This document shows positions 54,174-63,840 of a stretch of DNA of 64,000 nucleotides, in pieces. The position numbers and the translations under genes are program-made. Location of the stretch: contig CAWAIM010000032.1 of NCBI GenBank assembly GCA_963781895.1, positions 113,374 through 177,373 of the forward strand. Reading direction: 5' to 3'. A model generated the notes under the pieces. That model made no database searches and was not told where the DNA came from. It worked only from the letters and a program-made list of their open reading frames with translations. The stretch comes from Roseiarcus sp963781895. GTDB lineage: Bacteria > Pseudomonadota > Alphaproteobacteria > Rhizobiales > Beijerinckiaceae. How positions within the stretch are numbered: the stretch's first letter is position 1; the number at the start of each line of letters is the position of its first letter.

Positions 54174-55670
54174 ATGGCCACGCAGCAGGAACAGAAAGAC
54201 GTCTCCGCGCCGGCCCCTGCCCTTGCCGAAGCGGACGAATTCGCCGCACTGCTCAAGCAGAATTTCAAGCCGCGCAGCGCTCGCGCCGCGAGCGAAGTCG
54301 AGAGCGCGGTGCAGACGCTGGTCACCCAGGCGCTCGCGGATTCGAGCCTTGTCAAGACCGATGTGATCGACACGATCGAGGAGATGATCGCACGGTTGGA
54401 CGAGAAGCTGTCCGACCAAATGAACGCGATTCTGCACGCGCCAGAATTCCAGCAATTGGAGAGCGCGTGGCGCGGCCTGCACTACCTCGTCTATAATTCA
54501 GAAACCGACGCGACGTTGAAAATTCGCGTCCTCAATGTCGGCAAGTCGGAGCTCTATCGCAACCTCAAACTCTATCCCGGCGCTCGATGGGATCAGAGCC
54601 CGTTGTTCAAGGCCGTTTACGAGAGCGAGTTCGGCCAACTGGGCGGCGAACCCTATGGAGCCCTGATCGCCGACTATCACTTCAGCCATACGCCCACCGA
54701 CGTGCAGCTGCTGCGCGATTTGTCCAAGGTGGCCTCGGCTTCGCTGGCGCCCCTGATCACCGGCGCCGACCCGAACCTGCTGGGGATGGATTCCTGGACG
54801 GAGCTGATGAATCCGCGCGACATCGGCAAGCTGATGGATACGCCCGACTATGCGGCCTGGAAGGGTCTGCGCGACAGCGTCGACAGCCGCTATGTCGCGC
54901 TGTGCATGCCGCGCGTCCTGTCCCGACTGCCGTACGGGGCGAAATCGGAGCCGGTCGAAGAATTCGCGTTCGAAGAAGAAACCGACGGCCACAAGGGCGA
55001 GAAATACGCCTGGATGAACGCCGCCTATGCGATGGCGGCGAACATCAACCGCGCCTATAAGGAATACGGGTGGACGGTGCGCATTCGCGGGGTTCAGTCC
55101 GGCGGCGAGGTCATCAACCTGCCGACCCACACTTTCCCGACCGACGATGGCGGCGTCGATCTGAAATGCCCGACCGAGATCGCCATCACTGATCGGCGAG
55201 AGGCGGAACTGTCGAAAGTCGGGCTGATCTCGATCGTTCATCGCAAGAACACCGACAAGGCGGCATTCATCGGCGCCCAGTCGGTCTACAAGCCCAAGCT
55301 ATACGACAAGGTGGAAGCGACCGCGGCGGACAATCTGTCCGCGCGCATCCCTTATATGTTCGCGGTGTCGCGCTTCGCCCACTATCTCAAGTGCATGGTT
55401 CGCGACAAGATCGGCTCGACCAAGGAGAAGGATCAGCTGGAGAAATGGCTGAACGAATGGATCACCCTCTATGTCGACGGCGATCCGCAGCATTCGAGCG
55501 AAGAGACGAAAGCGAAGCTGCCTTTGGCGGCGGCGAGCGTCAAGGTCATCGAAGACGAAGCGAACCCCGGCTATTACTCGGCGAACTTCTATCTGCGGCC
55601 GCACTTCCAGCTCGAGGGAATGGACATCGGCATGAGCCTCGTCTCCCGACTGCCGCTGGAGAAATCTTGA
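54174..55670 (+). CDS. tssC: Type VI secretion sheath protein TssC
   Basis: TssC is the large sheath subunit. The 498-residue protein has the family run ESAWRGLHYLVYNSETDATL near residue 100, the YGALIADYHFSHTPTDVQLL region near 160, and GWTVRIRGVQSGGEVINLPT near 300. The end NFYLRPHFQLEGMDIGMSLV is typical. AGAGGAA lies ahead of the ATG. The frame is intact. It lies between tssB and hcp. Confidence 0.96.
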   Translation: MATQQEQKDVSAPAPALAEADEFAALLKQNFKPRSARAASEVESAVQTLVTQALADSSLVKTDVIDTIEEMIARLDEKLSDQMNAILHAPEFQQLESAWRGLHYLVYNSETDATLKIRVLNVGKSELYRNLKLYPGARWDQSPLFKAVYESEFGQLGGEPYGALIADYHFSHTPTDVQLLRDLSKVASASLAPLITGADPNLLGMDSWTELMNPRDIGKLMDTPDYAAWKGLRDSVDSRYVALCMPRVLSRLPYGAKSEPVEEFAFEEETDGHKGEKYAWMNAAYAMAANINRAYKEYGWTVRIRGVQSGGEVINLPTHTFPTDDGGVDLKCPTEIAITDRREAELSKVGLISIVHRKNTDKAAFIGAQSVYKPKLYDKVEATAADNLSARIPYMFAVSRFAHYLKCMVRDKIGSTKEKDQLEKWLNEWITLYVDGDPQHSSEETKAKLPLAAASVKVIEDEANPGYYSANFYLRPHFQLEGMDIGMSLVSRLPLEKS

Positions 55671-55822
55671 GGCCCACGGGCGAAAATTGAGCATTTGAAT
55701 TGGGGAGGGGCGACCACCGGGGACCTCGCGATCAGTATAGTGGGATCGATCGTCCGTTGGTGGCCGGGCGTCCAACCCGGGTATTGGCCAGATTAATCAT
55801 AATCATCTGAGGAGGGTGTATC

Positions 55823-56320
55823 ATGCCTGCCGACACGTTTCTCGAGTTTCAGGGGAAAAATTCGTTCAAGGGCGAGTCTCAGGACGATAAGTACAAAGAC
55901 ACGATTGAGATTTTGTCGTTCTCACTTGGCGTGTCGAACTCCGGCTCGGGCGCCGTCGGCGGCGGCTCCGGCGTCAGCAAGGCGAGCTTCACCGACTTGA
56001 GCATTCAGAAACATGTCGATAAATCCTCGCCGAATTTCTTCATCACCTGCGCCAATGGCGCGCACATCGACAAGGCGATCGTCCACATTCGCAAGGCCGG
56101 CGAGAACCCGCAGGAATATTTGACGATCACGATGGAGGAGGTTTTCATCTCCAGCTTCAGCCACGGCGGCAGCGACGGCGCCGGCCTGCCGATGGACAGC
56201 GCGGGCCTCAACTTCTCCAAGATCGAGTTCAAATACAGCCCGCAGAAGAAGGACGGCTCCCTCGACGCCGCCAATCCCAAAGGCTGGGACCTCAAGGCGA
56301 GCAAGAACTACTCGGCTTGA
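55823..56320 (+). CDS. hcp: Type VI secretion tube protein Hcp
   Basis: Hcp forms the inner tube expelled by sheath contraction. The 165-residue protein is of Hcp1 length. DTFLEFQGKNSFKGESQDDK is the N-terminus and SFTDLSIQKHVDKSSPNFFI is near residue 54; EYLTITMEEVFISSFSHGGS is near 95, and KIEFKYSPQKKDGSLD is the C-terminal strand. A strong GAGGAGG is seen at 55808-55814. The gene is separated from tssC by 152 bp, which could hold an extra promoter suited to its high expression, although none was identified. Confidence 0.95.
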   Translation: MPADTFLEFQGKNSFKGESQDDKYKDTIEILSFSLGVSNSGSGAVGGGSGVSKASFTDLSIQKHVDKSSPNFFITCANGAHIDKAIVHIRKAGENPQEYLTITMEEVFISSFSHGGSDGAGLPMDSAGLNFSKIEFKYSPQKKDGSLDAANPKGWDLKASKNYSA

Positions 56321-56396
56321 TCGAGCGCATGGGCCGGCCCTCGCCTGAAGGGTCCGGCCCCGGCCCGCGAACCCGGTCGTCAAGCGATGAGGCGTC

Positions 56397-56948
56397 GTGA
56401 CCTCGATGGTCGGGCCAAAAAACGATCGTGTGGCGCCGCCGCTGATGCACGCGTTTCGGTCCGCGCATTTGGAGCGCGACGCGAAGGTTCCAGTCGACAT
56501 TCGAGATCAGGGCGAGCGCGTCATCGCGTCGCGGCGGGTGACGGCGCGCGCGCCGATTTCCGAGCGGGAGTTGCGCAGGCTCGTCAATTCCGATCTGGTC
56601 GCGCTCCTCAATACGATCAACCTCGATTCGGCCGAAGATCTGTCGAGCGCCCCCGAAGCGCGCAAGTCCATCCTCAATTATGGATTTCCCGACCTCGGGC
56701 GGCGCACGATCGACGAGCAGGGCGTATTCGATATCGCGCAAGAAATCGAAACGGCGCTCGCCGACTTCGAACCGCGGCTCGCGCGCGATTCCATCAAGGT
56801 GCGGCGGGACAACACGGTCATGGCCGACGAGTTGCGCATACGATTTTTGATCAGCGCGGAACTCCGCGTCCATCCGGTGAACCTGCAAATGGAGTTCGTC
56901 GCCGAAGTCGAACTCGAATCCGGCAAGATCAAGGTTGATCGGCTGTAG
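56397..56948 (+). CDS. tssE: Type VI secretion baseplate protein TssE (gp25-like)
   Basis: TssE is the gp25-like baseplate protein. The 183-residue protein shows the gp25 domain at about residues 55-170: ELRRLVNSDLVALLNTINLD, KSILNYGFPDLGRRTIDEQG and IETALADFEPRLARDSIKVR. The start is GTG at 56397 or the ATG three codons on. It is 3 bp from tssF, so they are probably co-translated. The N-terminal extension of about 25 residues is typical. Confidence 0.92.
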   Translation: MTSMVGPKNDRVAPPLMHAFRSAHLERDAKVPVDIRDQGERVIASRRVTARAPISERELRRLVNSDLVALLNTINLDSAEDLSSAPEARKSILNYGFPDLGRRTIDEQGVFDIAQEIETALADFEPRLARDSIKVRRDNTVMADELRIRFLISAELRVHPVNLQMEFVAEVELESGKIKVDRL

Positions 56949-56951
56949 GCG

Positions 56952-58910
56952 ATGAATCGGGAATTCCTAAAATTCTACAATCAGGAACTCGCAATTCTTC
57001 GCGAACAAGCGGCCGAATTCGCCCAGGAATATCCAGGCGTCGCGGAGAGATTGGGCGGGTTGCTCGACGATCGGGTCGATCCGATGATCGGCGGTCTGCT
57101 GGAAGGGGCGGCCTTTCTCGCCGCCAGAGTCCAGCTCAAGATCAAACACGAGTTTGCCGATTTCACCACCAATCTTCTCGATCAACTCGCGCCGCATTAT
57201 CTGGCGCCGACGCCGTCGTTCGTTCTCGTCCAGGCGCGGCCGAAGTTTGGCGACCCCGCGCTGCGCGACGGCCGCACGGTGGCGCGCGGCGCCAATTTCG
57301 AAGCGACCTATCGCGAGGCGCAACGCAACATCGCCTGCCGGTTCATGCTGGCCGAACCGATCAATCTGTGGCCCTTCGACATCGTCAACGCCGAGTATTT
57401 CACCAGCGCCTCCGCGCTGCAGGCCCTGATTCCGGATGTCGGCGTCGACTGCGCCGCAAGCCTTCGGTTGCAGCTTACCGTGCGGGCGGCGACGCGCCTG
57501 GAGGACGAGCCCGACGACAAAGAGGCGCAAGCGCGGCCCGAACTTCGTTTTTCGTCGTGCCGGGTGAAGTCGCTGCGCTTCCGCCTGCTCGGCCAGGAAA
57601 CGGATGCGATCGCCCTCTACGAGCAACTGTTCGCGCATTGTCGGGGCGTCTATTTTCGCGTTCTCGACGCCTTCGGCGATCCGATTGTCGTGCCAGGTCG
57701 AACGGACATGATCCGGCAAATCGGGTTCGAGGAAAACGAATCCCTGATTCCGAATGACAAGCGGTTGTTCCGTGGTTTCGACTATCTGCGCGAGTATTTC
57801 GCTTTTCCGCGGCGGTTTCTCGGTTTCGATTTGACCGATCTCGGCACGGTGGCGCCGCGCCTGAACGCCAAAACAGTCGACGTCCTGCTGGCCTTCGACG
57901 ACATCAACCCCCAGCTCGCCGCGGCGGTGCGCAAGGAATCTTTCGCGCTCTATGCGGCGCCGGGCGTCAATCTGTTTGAAAAGCGAGTGGATCGAATTCC
58001 CGTCAAGTCCAATCAGCACGAATTTCTGGTGGTCCCGGATCGCAGCCGTCTGCTGGAGTTCGAGACGAACCGTGTCATCAGAGTGTTCGCTCATATTCCC
58101 GGCGCGCCGCAGAAAATTCCGGTCGAGCCGCTGTATTCCGCGACGGCGGCGCGCAGCGCGACCGGACTGAGCTACACAATCCGGCGGCTTCCCCGCCGGC
58201 GCACGATCGAAGAAAAGAAGTACGGGCCGGTGTCCGACTATGGCGGCACGGACGTGTTCCTGTCGCTCGGCGAGCGTTCCGATCCCGAGGAGGTGCGGCG
58301 GGTGGCGGAGCTCAGCGTTGACGCCCTTTGCTCCAATCGGCACCTGACGGAACATCTGCCGATCGGCGAGAGCGGGGCCGATTTTCGCTTCCTCGACGAT
58401 GTCGATCTGGAGGTGCGCTGCGTCGCGGGGCCCACGCGACCGCTCGAACCGGCGCTTACGGTGCTTGACGGCAAGGGCGAAAACGCTTCGACGGGCGAGG
58501 TCGCGTGGCGCCTCGTCAGCATGCTCAGCCTCAATCACCTGGGGCTGATCGAACGCGCGGCGGGCGACGGCGCCAAAGCGCTCCGGGAGACGCTCGTGCT
58601 GTTCGCGGACCTGGCGGACAACGCCACCGACCGCAAGATCCGCGGCGTCCGCAGCGTCGACGCGCGGCCGATCGTCCGGCGGCTGCGCCAAGCCCAGGGA
58701 GCCGCGGCCGCTCGCGGGCTCGAGATCACCGTGCTGTTGGAAGAGAAGGCCTTCGAGGGCTCCGGAGTGTTTCTGCTCGGCGCGATCCTCGATCGCTTCT
58801 TCGCCGAGTATGTGGCGATCAACCATTTCACTCAAACGGTCGTGCGAAGTTCGGAGCGCGGCGAAATCATGCGCTGGCCGCCGCGACTGGGCTTGCGAGG
58901 CATTGCATGA
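56952..58910 (+). CDS. tssF: Type VI secretion baseplate protein TssF
   Basis: TssF forms baseplate wedges with TssG and TssK. The 652-residue protein begins NREFLKFYNQELAILREQAA EFAQEYP in family style. It has DPMIGGLLEGAAFLAARVQL near residue 40, DFTTNLLDQLAPHYLAPTPS near 70, and FLSLGERSDPEEVRRVAELS near 435, with a FAEYVAINHFTQTV end. The stop overlaps the tssG start by 4 bp (ATGA). The frame is intact. Antisense frames crossing it are shadows. Confidence 0.94.
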   Translation: MNREFLKFYNQELAILREQAAEFAQEYPGVAERLGGLLDDRVDPMIGGLLEGAAFLAARVQLKIKHEFADFTTNLLDQLAPHYLAPTPSFVLVQARPKFGDPALRDGRTVARGANFEATYREAQRNIACRFMLAEPINLWPFDIVNAEYFTSASALQALIPDVGVDCAASLRLQLTVRAATRLEDEPDDKEAQARPELRFSSCRVKSLRFRLLGQETDAIALYEQLFAHCRGVYFRVLDAFGDPIVVPGRTDMIRQIGFEENESLIPNDKRLFRGFDYLREYFAFPRRFLGFDLTDLGTVAPRLNAKTVDVLLAFDDINPQLAAAVRKESFALYAAPGVNLFEKRVDRIPVKSNQHEFLVVPDRSRLLEFETNRVIRVFAHIPGAPQKIPVEPLYSATAARSATGLSYTIRRLPRRRTIEEKKYGPVSDYGGTDVFLSLGERSDPEEVRRVAELSVDALCSNRHLTEHLPIGESGADFRFLDDVDLEVRCVAGPTRPLEPALTVLDGKGENASTGEVAWRLVSMLSLNHLGLIERAAGDGAKALRETLVLFADLADNATDRKIRGVRSVDARPIVRRLRQAQGAAAARGLEITVLLEEKAFEGSGVFLLGAILDRFFAEYVAINHFTQTVVRSSERGEIMRWPPRLGLRGIA

Positions 58911-59929
58911 CTTTCCGCGCTGAGCTCGCCTCCGAGCCGTGGCGATTCGATCTCTTCGACGTCTTGCGGCGCCTGGAGCGCGAAAATCCGAACCGGCCGC
59001 GCATCGGCGACGCTCGAAAGCTGGCCGACGATTTCGTGGTCCTGTCGCAAAATCCCTATCTGGAGTTTCCCGCCTCGAATCTCGAGGCCGCGGAGGTCGA
59101 GCCCGGCGGCCGGGTTCGATTGACGGCCAGATTTCTCGGCATGTTCGGCCCGCAGGGCGCTTTGCCGCTGACGACGACCGAAGAGGCCTACGGCTGGCTT
59201 CGCGACAGGGACGACGCCTTCGCGCGTTTCGCGGATGTCTTCCAACGGCGCTTCCTGGCGCTGTTCTTCCGCGCCTGGGCGGATCCGCGCCCCGTAGCGC
59301 AGAACGATCGCCCGAACGAAGATCGCTTTCGCGCCTATATCGGCTCGATGATCGGGATCGGAACGGCCGCCTTCCGCGATGCCGATTCCCTCTCGGACTT
59401 CGCCAAGATGGAATATGCGGGATTGCTCGCGCCGCGAGTCAAAAGCGCTTCGCGATTGCGCTCCTTCCTTTCGGGTCTTTTGAAAGCGCGCGTCGAAATC
59501 GAGGAGTTCACCGGCGCCTGGCTCGAATTTGATCCGGGCGAACGCTCCCGCTTGGGAGGGGCGAGCAGCCGGCTCGGCGTGGACTGCATGCTTGGCGCGA
59601 GCATGTACGGCGTCAGCGACAAATTCCGCGTTCGCGTCTACGCCCGCGACATCGAGAATTTCAAGCAATTCCTGCCGGGCTCGCCGCTGGCGCTGGAGAT
59701 CGCGGACGCCATATACCTCTATGTCGGAGAGGAATACGACTGGGACATGGAGCTGGCGATTCCGGCGGGGGAAATCACCGCGGTTCGGCTTGGTCAGGGC
59801 GTCCAGCTCGGCTGGACGAGCTGGATGTCGCCAAATTGGTCGAAGACCGATGAAACGATCCGCACGGACGCCCGATTTCACGTGGTCAGCCGTCTCGCCC
59901 GTAACCGCCGGGCGCCGGGCAAGAGTTAG
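58907..59929 (+). CDS. tssG: Type VI secretion baseplate protein TssG
   Basis: TssG pairs with TssF in the baseplate wedge. The 340-residue protein has the family start EPWRFDLFDVLRRLERENPN, then LGMFGPQGALPLTTTEEAYG near residue 80 and FLALFFRAWADPRP near 115. LGVDCMLGASMYGVSDKFRV is near 220. It overlaps tssF by 4 bp (ATGA) and ends 15 bp before clpV. The order tssE-tssF-tssG-clpV is standard in proteobacterial T6SS clusters. Confidence 0.93.
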   Translation: MTFRAELASEPWRFDLFDVLRRLERENPNRPRIGDARKLADDFVVLSQNPYLEFPASNLEAAEVEPGGRVRLTARFLGMFGPQGALPLTTTEEAYGWLRDRDDAFARFADVFQRRFLALFFRAWADPRPVAQNDRPNEDRFRAYIGSMIGIGTAAFRDADSLSDFAKMEYAGLLAPRVKSASRLRSFLSGLLKARVEIEEFTGAWLEFDPGERSRLGGASSRLGVDCMLGASMYGVSDKFRVRVYARDIENFKQFLPGSPLALEIADAIYLYVGEEYDWDMELAIPAGEITAVRLGQGVQLGWTSWMSPNWSKTDETIRTDARFHVVSRLARNRRAPGKS

Positions 59930-59944
59930 TCAGGGGGTGGAACC

Positions 59945-62659
59945 ATGGGAGCGGACATCAGCGTCGAGTCGGTCGCCGGAAAGCTCAACCGGATCGGTTA
60001 CGAGAGCTTCATCCAGGCGTTGCGGCAGGCCAAAAGCGCCGGCAACCGCAATATTGAGCTCGGCCATTGGATCCTGCATCTGTTGCAGAAGGACCGGACC
60101 GACCTTGCCCTGACGGCGGATCACTTCAAGCTGAGCCGCGCCAAGCTGCTCGCCGACACGACAGCGGTCGTCAACAGCTTCCGCAAGAACGAGACGGAGA
60201 TGCCCGGCATCTCCAACCAGGTTGCGGACGCGCTCGACCGCGGATGGCACTATGCGACGCTGCTGTTCGGCGAGACGCAGATCCGCACCGGCCATCTGCT
60301 GGTGGCGATGCTCAAATCGATCGAACTGAGACGCGCGCTGATCGGAATCTCGCAGGAGTTTTCCAAGATCCCCGCCGACGAAGTCGCGGTCGGCCATCGC
60401 GCCATCTGGGCGCAGTCCGAAGAGGGCAATCTTCGCCCGATGGACGGCTCCGGCGTCGCCGCCGCGAGCGCCGAGGGCACGACCGCCGCGCCCGGCGCCA
60501 AGGGGACGACCGCGCTCGACCGTTTCAGCCAGGATCTCACCGCCAAGGCCAAGGCGGGCGAGATGGATCCCATCCTGGGCCGGGACGAAGAAATCCGTCA
60601 GATCGTCGACGTGCTGATGCGCCGGCGCCAAAACAATCCGATTCTCACCGGCGAGGCGGGCGTCGGCAAGACCGCCGTCGTCGAGGGCTTCGCACAGCGC
60701 GTCGCCTCGGGCGACGTGCCCCCGCCCCTGCGCGGCGTCACGGTGCGCGCGCTCGACGTCGGCCTTATGCAGGCGGGCGCCTCGATGAAGGGCGAATTCG
60801 AGCAGCGGCTGCGCTCGGTCATCGACGAAGTGCAGTCCTCGCCGACGCCGATCATCCTGTTCATCGATGAAGCCCACACCTTGATCGGCGCCGGCGGCGC
60901 GGCCGGGACCGGAGACGCGGCCAATCTCCTCAAGCCGGCGCTGGCGCGCGGCACGTTGCGCACCATCGCCGCGACGACGTGGGCCGAATACCGGCAATAT
61001 TTCGAGAAGGACCCGGCGCTGACGCGACGCTTCCAGTCGATCTTCATCGGCGAGCCTGACGTCGCCACCGCGGCGGTGATGTTGCGCGGCCTCGTCGGGC
61101 CAATGGAAAAGCACCACAAGGTCCGGGTCACCGACGAGGCGATCGTCGCGGCGGTGAACTTCTCCAATCGCTACATTCCCGCCCGGCAATTGCCCGACAA
61201 GGCGGTCAGCCTGCTCGACACCGCCTGCGCGCGGGTCGCGATCAGCCAGAACGCCAAGCCCGCGGCGGTCGAGGACGCGGAAGTCGCGATCGCCTCGCTC
61301 GAAACCGAAACCCAGTCCTTGGCGCGCGAACGCGATCTGGGCGCGGCGAACGAGGCGCGCATCGCCGAGATCGAGGCCAAGATCGCCGAGCAGCGCGAAC
61401 GCCTGGCCGGGATCGAAGCCGATTGGAAGAAGGAGCGGTCGCTGGTCGAGGAAATCCTGGCGCTGCGCGGCAGGATCGCCAACGACGCGTCTCGACCGGC
61501 CGCGGCGCCGACGACCGCGGAGCCGCCGATCGCCCCGACCGCCGCCGAGGAGTCGAAGCCCGAGGGCGAGCCGGCTCCGGCCGAACGCGAGACCTTGCTC
61601 GCCAAAGTCCACGAACTCGGGGCGATCGAGCCGGACAAGCGCATGATCTACGCCCTTGTCGACGAGCAGGCGGTGGCGTCGGTCGTTTCGGACTGGACCG
61701 GCATTCCGGTCGGCAAAATGGTCGCCGACGAGGTCGAGACGGTGCTCCACCTCGCCGACATTCTCAACCGGCGCATTGTGGGTCAGAGCCATGGCCTGAA
61801 AATGATCGCCAGGCGGATCGAGACCAATCGCGCCAAGCTCGACAATCCGAACAAGCCGATTGGCGTTTTCATGCTGTGCGGCCCCTCCGGCGTCGGCAAA
61901 ACGGAGACGGCGCTCGCCCTCGCGGAAACGCTCTATGGCGGCGAGCAGAACATTATCGCGATCAATATGTCGGAGTTCCAGGAGGCGCACACCGTCTCGA
62001 CCTTGAAAGGCGCGCCTCCCGGCTATGTCGGCTATGGCGAAGGCGGGCGCCTGACGGAGGCGGTGCGCCGGCGGCCCTACAGCGTCATCCTGCTCGACGA
62101 GATCGAAAAGGCCCATCCCGACGTGCACGAGATCTTCTTCCAGGTGTTCGACAAGGGGGTGATGGAAGACGGAACCGGCCGGCGGATCGACTTCAAGAAC
62201 ACGCTCATCCTGCTGACCTCCAACGTCGGGACGGAGGTCATCATGCGCGCCGCCGAAAGCGGCGCCGCCTCCGACCCGGACGCCCTCGCCGCGCAGTTGC
62301 GCCCGGCGCTGCTCGAGGTTTTCCCCCCGGCCCTGCTCGGACGCATCGTCACGATCCCCTATTATCCGCTGTCCCCGGACATGCTCGCCGGCATCGTGCG
62401 CCTGCAGCTCGGCCGGATCGGCAAGCGGATCGAGGATCACCATCGCGCCAAATTTCACGCCGACCAGAGCGCGATCGATCATATCGTCTCGCTGTGCAAC
62501 GATCCCGACTCGGGCGGGCGCGTGATCGACAACATCATAACCAACACCATCCTGCCGGCGCTGTCGCGCGAAATTCTCGCGCGCTCGCTGGCGCGCGAAG
62601 ACATCCACGAAGCAAGAGTGTCGGCGGCGGACGGGACGTTCGTCTACGATGTGACCTGA
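59945..62659 (+). CDS. clpV: Type VI secretion AAA+ ATPase ClpV (TssH)
   Basis: ClpV disassembles the contracted TssB-TssC sheath. The 904-residue protein has an N-terminal Clp-N domain (residues 1-150), then AAA1 with Walker A GEAGVGKTAVVEGFAQRV near 237 and Walker B IILFIDEAHTLIG near 305. A coiled-coil middle region spans about 440-510, and AAA2 has GPSGVGKTETALALAETL near 650 and VILLDEIEKAHPDVHEIF near 720. The sequence belongs to the ClpV branch of Hsp100 rather than ClpB, judged by its position after tssG. The long antisense frame opposite it is a shadow. Confidence 0.95.
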   Translation: MGADISVESVAGKLNRIGYESFIQALRQAKSAGNRNIELGHWILHLLQKDRTDLALTADHFKLSRAKLLADTTAVVNSFRKNETEMPGISNQVADALDRGWHYATLLFGETQIRTGHLLVAMLKSIELRRALIGISQEFSKIPADEVAVGHRAIWAQSEEGNLRPMDGSGVAAASAEGTTAAPGAKGTTALDRFSQDLTAKAKAGEMDPILGRDEEIRQIVDVLMRRRQNNPILTGEAGVGKTAVVEGFAQRVASGDVPPPLRGVTVRALDVGLMQAGASMKGEFEQRLRSVIDEVQSSPTPIILFIDEAHTLIGAGGAAGTGDAANLLKPALARGTLRTIAATTWAEYRQYFEKDPALTRRFQSIFIGEPDVATAAVMLRGLVGPMEKHHKVRVTDEAIVAAVNFSNRYIPARQLPDKAVSLLDTACARVAISQNAKPAAVEDAEVAIASLETETQSLARERDLGAANEARIAEIEAKIAEQRERLAGIEADWKKERSLVEEILALRGRIANDASRPAAAPTTAEPPIAPTAAEESKPEGEPAPAERETLLAKVHELGAIEPDKRMIYALVDEQAVASVVSDWTGIPVGKMVADEVETVLHLADILNRRIVGQSHGLKMIARRIETNRAKLDNPNKPIGVFMLCGPSGVGKTETALALAETLYGGEQNIIAINMSEFQEAHTVSTLKGAPPGYVGYGEGGRLTEAVRRRPYSVILLDEIEKAHPDVHEIFFQVFDKGVMEDGTGRRIDFKNTLILLTSNVGTEVIMRAAESGAASDPDALAAQLRPALLEVFPPALLGRIVTIPYYPLSPDMLAGIVRLQLGRIGKRIEDHHRAKFHADQSAIDHIVSLCNDPDSGGRVIDNIITNTILPALSREILARSLAREDIHEARVSAADGTFVYDVT

Positions 62660-62705
62660 CAATCGCCACCCCGCATTCTGGCTCCGAACCGAGAAGGAGC
62701 GAACC

Positions 62706-62996
62706 ATGGCCAATCGTTTCGAACAGGTCGATGAGGTCGTCGGCGACGCCATAACGATCGTTCTCGCGCAGCGTCCCGACGGGCGATGGGCCAAGGTGTT
62801 CTGCCCGCGCAGCGCCCACAATTCGCTCGCCGCCGACCGCGTGAGCGAGGCCATCCCGCCCACCGACGCGCTGTCTGGCGCGGTCAGGCTCGCCAATGAG
62901 TTGAAACTGGCGATCGTCATCGTCGATCCCGACGGCGTCTGGAAGCCCGAATGGGGCGAACTCTATCGCGAGCAAGATGACGTCGAGGGTGAGTGA
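62706..62996 (+). CDS. Hypothetical protein (96 aa) downstream of clpV
   Basis: The small mixed alpha/beta protein has GDAITIVLAQRPDGRWAKVF and LANELKLAIVIVDPDGVWKP as recognisable strands; DPDGVW suggests a turn near the C-terminus. I recognise no family. GAAGGAGCG precedes the ATG at 62706. It lies 46 bp after clpV and overlaps the following DUF1036 gene by 20 bp, so it may be a T6SS-linked accessory protein, chaperone or immunity protein. That is inference from position. Confidence 0.7.
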   Translation: MANRFEQVDEVVGDAITIVLAQRPDGRWAKVFCPRSAHNSLAADRVSEAIPPTDALSGAVRLANELKLAIVIVDPDGVWKPEWGELYREQDDVEGE

Positions 62997-63468
62997 GGGC
63001 GAAGGAGGTGGCGCGCCGCCAGCCGAGCCCGCCGTTGCCGCAGCGCCGCGCGGAGGGCCGGGCCTTTGGCGAACGGCTATCGCCCTGGTCCTTCTTGTCG
63101 GTTCCCGCGGACCGTCGTGGGCCGACTTCCGCGTCTGCAACAAGACGAGGGCGCTGATCAATCTTGCCGTGGGAACCAACGCCGGGGCCGAATTTGCGAC
63201 CGAAGGTTGGTGGACGGTGACGCCGGGATCATGCGCGACGCCGATCCGCGGCCCGTTGACGGCGCGTTACGTTTATCTCTACGCCACCAACATCGACAAC
63301 GCCGACGTGCTCAAGGGCACGGTCTCGATGTGCGTCGATCGCGGCAAGTTCAAGGTCTTCGGCATCGGCGATTGCTGGCGGCGCGGTCTGCAGGCGGTCA
63401 ATTTCGCCGAGATCGACACGCTGGATTCGTCTGACTGGACCACGTTTCTCACCGAAGTCGGGAAGTAG
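62977..63468 (+). CDS. DUF1036-family exported protein
   Basis: The 163-residue protein has an N-terminal Ala/Gly/Pro-rich stretch and one hydrophobic segment (WRTAIALVLLVGSRGPSW, about residues 31-48), cleavable or anchoring. A DUF1036 domain follows (ADFRVCNKTRALINLAVGTN, then WTVTPGSCATPIRGPLTARY) with four cysteines likely in disulfides. The function is unknown; members occur as secreted or membrane proteins. A GTG at 62989 is an alternative start. It overlaps the 96-residue gene by 20 bp, so both probably form one unit behind the T6SS genes. Confidence 0.82.
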   Translation: MTSRVSEGEGGGAPPAEPAVAAAPRGGPGLWRTAIALVLLVGSRGPSWADFRVCNKTRALINLAVGTNAGAEFATEGWWTVTPGSCATPIRGPLTARYVYLYATNIDNADVLKGTVSMCVDRGKFKVFGIGDCWRRGLQAVNFAEIDTLDSSDWTTFLTEVGK

Positions 63469-63840
63469 CGCCAGCAGCGCAGCGTTCCCAGCCGCTCGAT
63501 CCCGTGACCCGCTCCTCCGAACTCAACGAACCTCGCCGGTCATACCGAACCCGTTTGACGATGACCCGCTCGTCCGACCAAGCTTGGCGCCCGCGCCGCA
63601 TCCAACTCTGCGAGCGAACGTTTCTTGACCATGTTCTTTCGCAAAATCAGAATCCATGGTATGCTTATTTTTGTGATCACTCACGCGATCGACGACCCAT
63701 GCTCTCCAGGACAAGAATTTGACGCCGCCCGCCGTCGGGGCTCCCGAACGCTTTATCACACAATCCACATGTTCTTCATAAGAACGAAGTTTTTTCCCCT
63801 GGAATCGTCGTAACCTATTGAAAAGTCTCGATTCGGACGA
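63469..63840 (+). other. Intergenic region after the DUF1036 gene
   Basis: This 372-bp stretch shows no gene I can support. It contains a near-identical 16-bp direct repeat (tgacccgctcctccga at 63505-63520 and tgacccgctcgtccga at 63562-63577) and becomes AT-richer toward 63780-63840, suggesting a promoter for whatever lies beyond. No terminator could be identified. Confidence 0.5.

Noticed and set aside
59930..62920. 996-codon open frame on the minus strand
   Set aside because: It lies opposite clpV and reads as a low-complexity Arg/Gly/Asp-rich translation; clpV is unmistakable on the plus strand.
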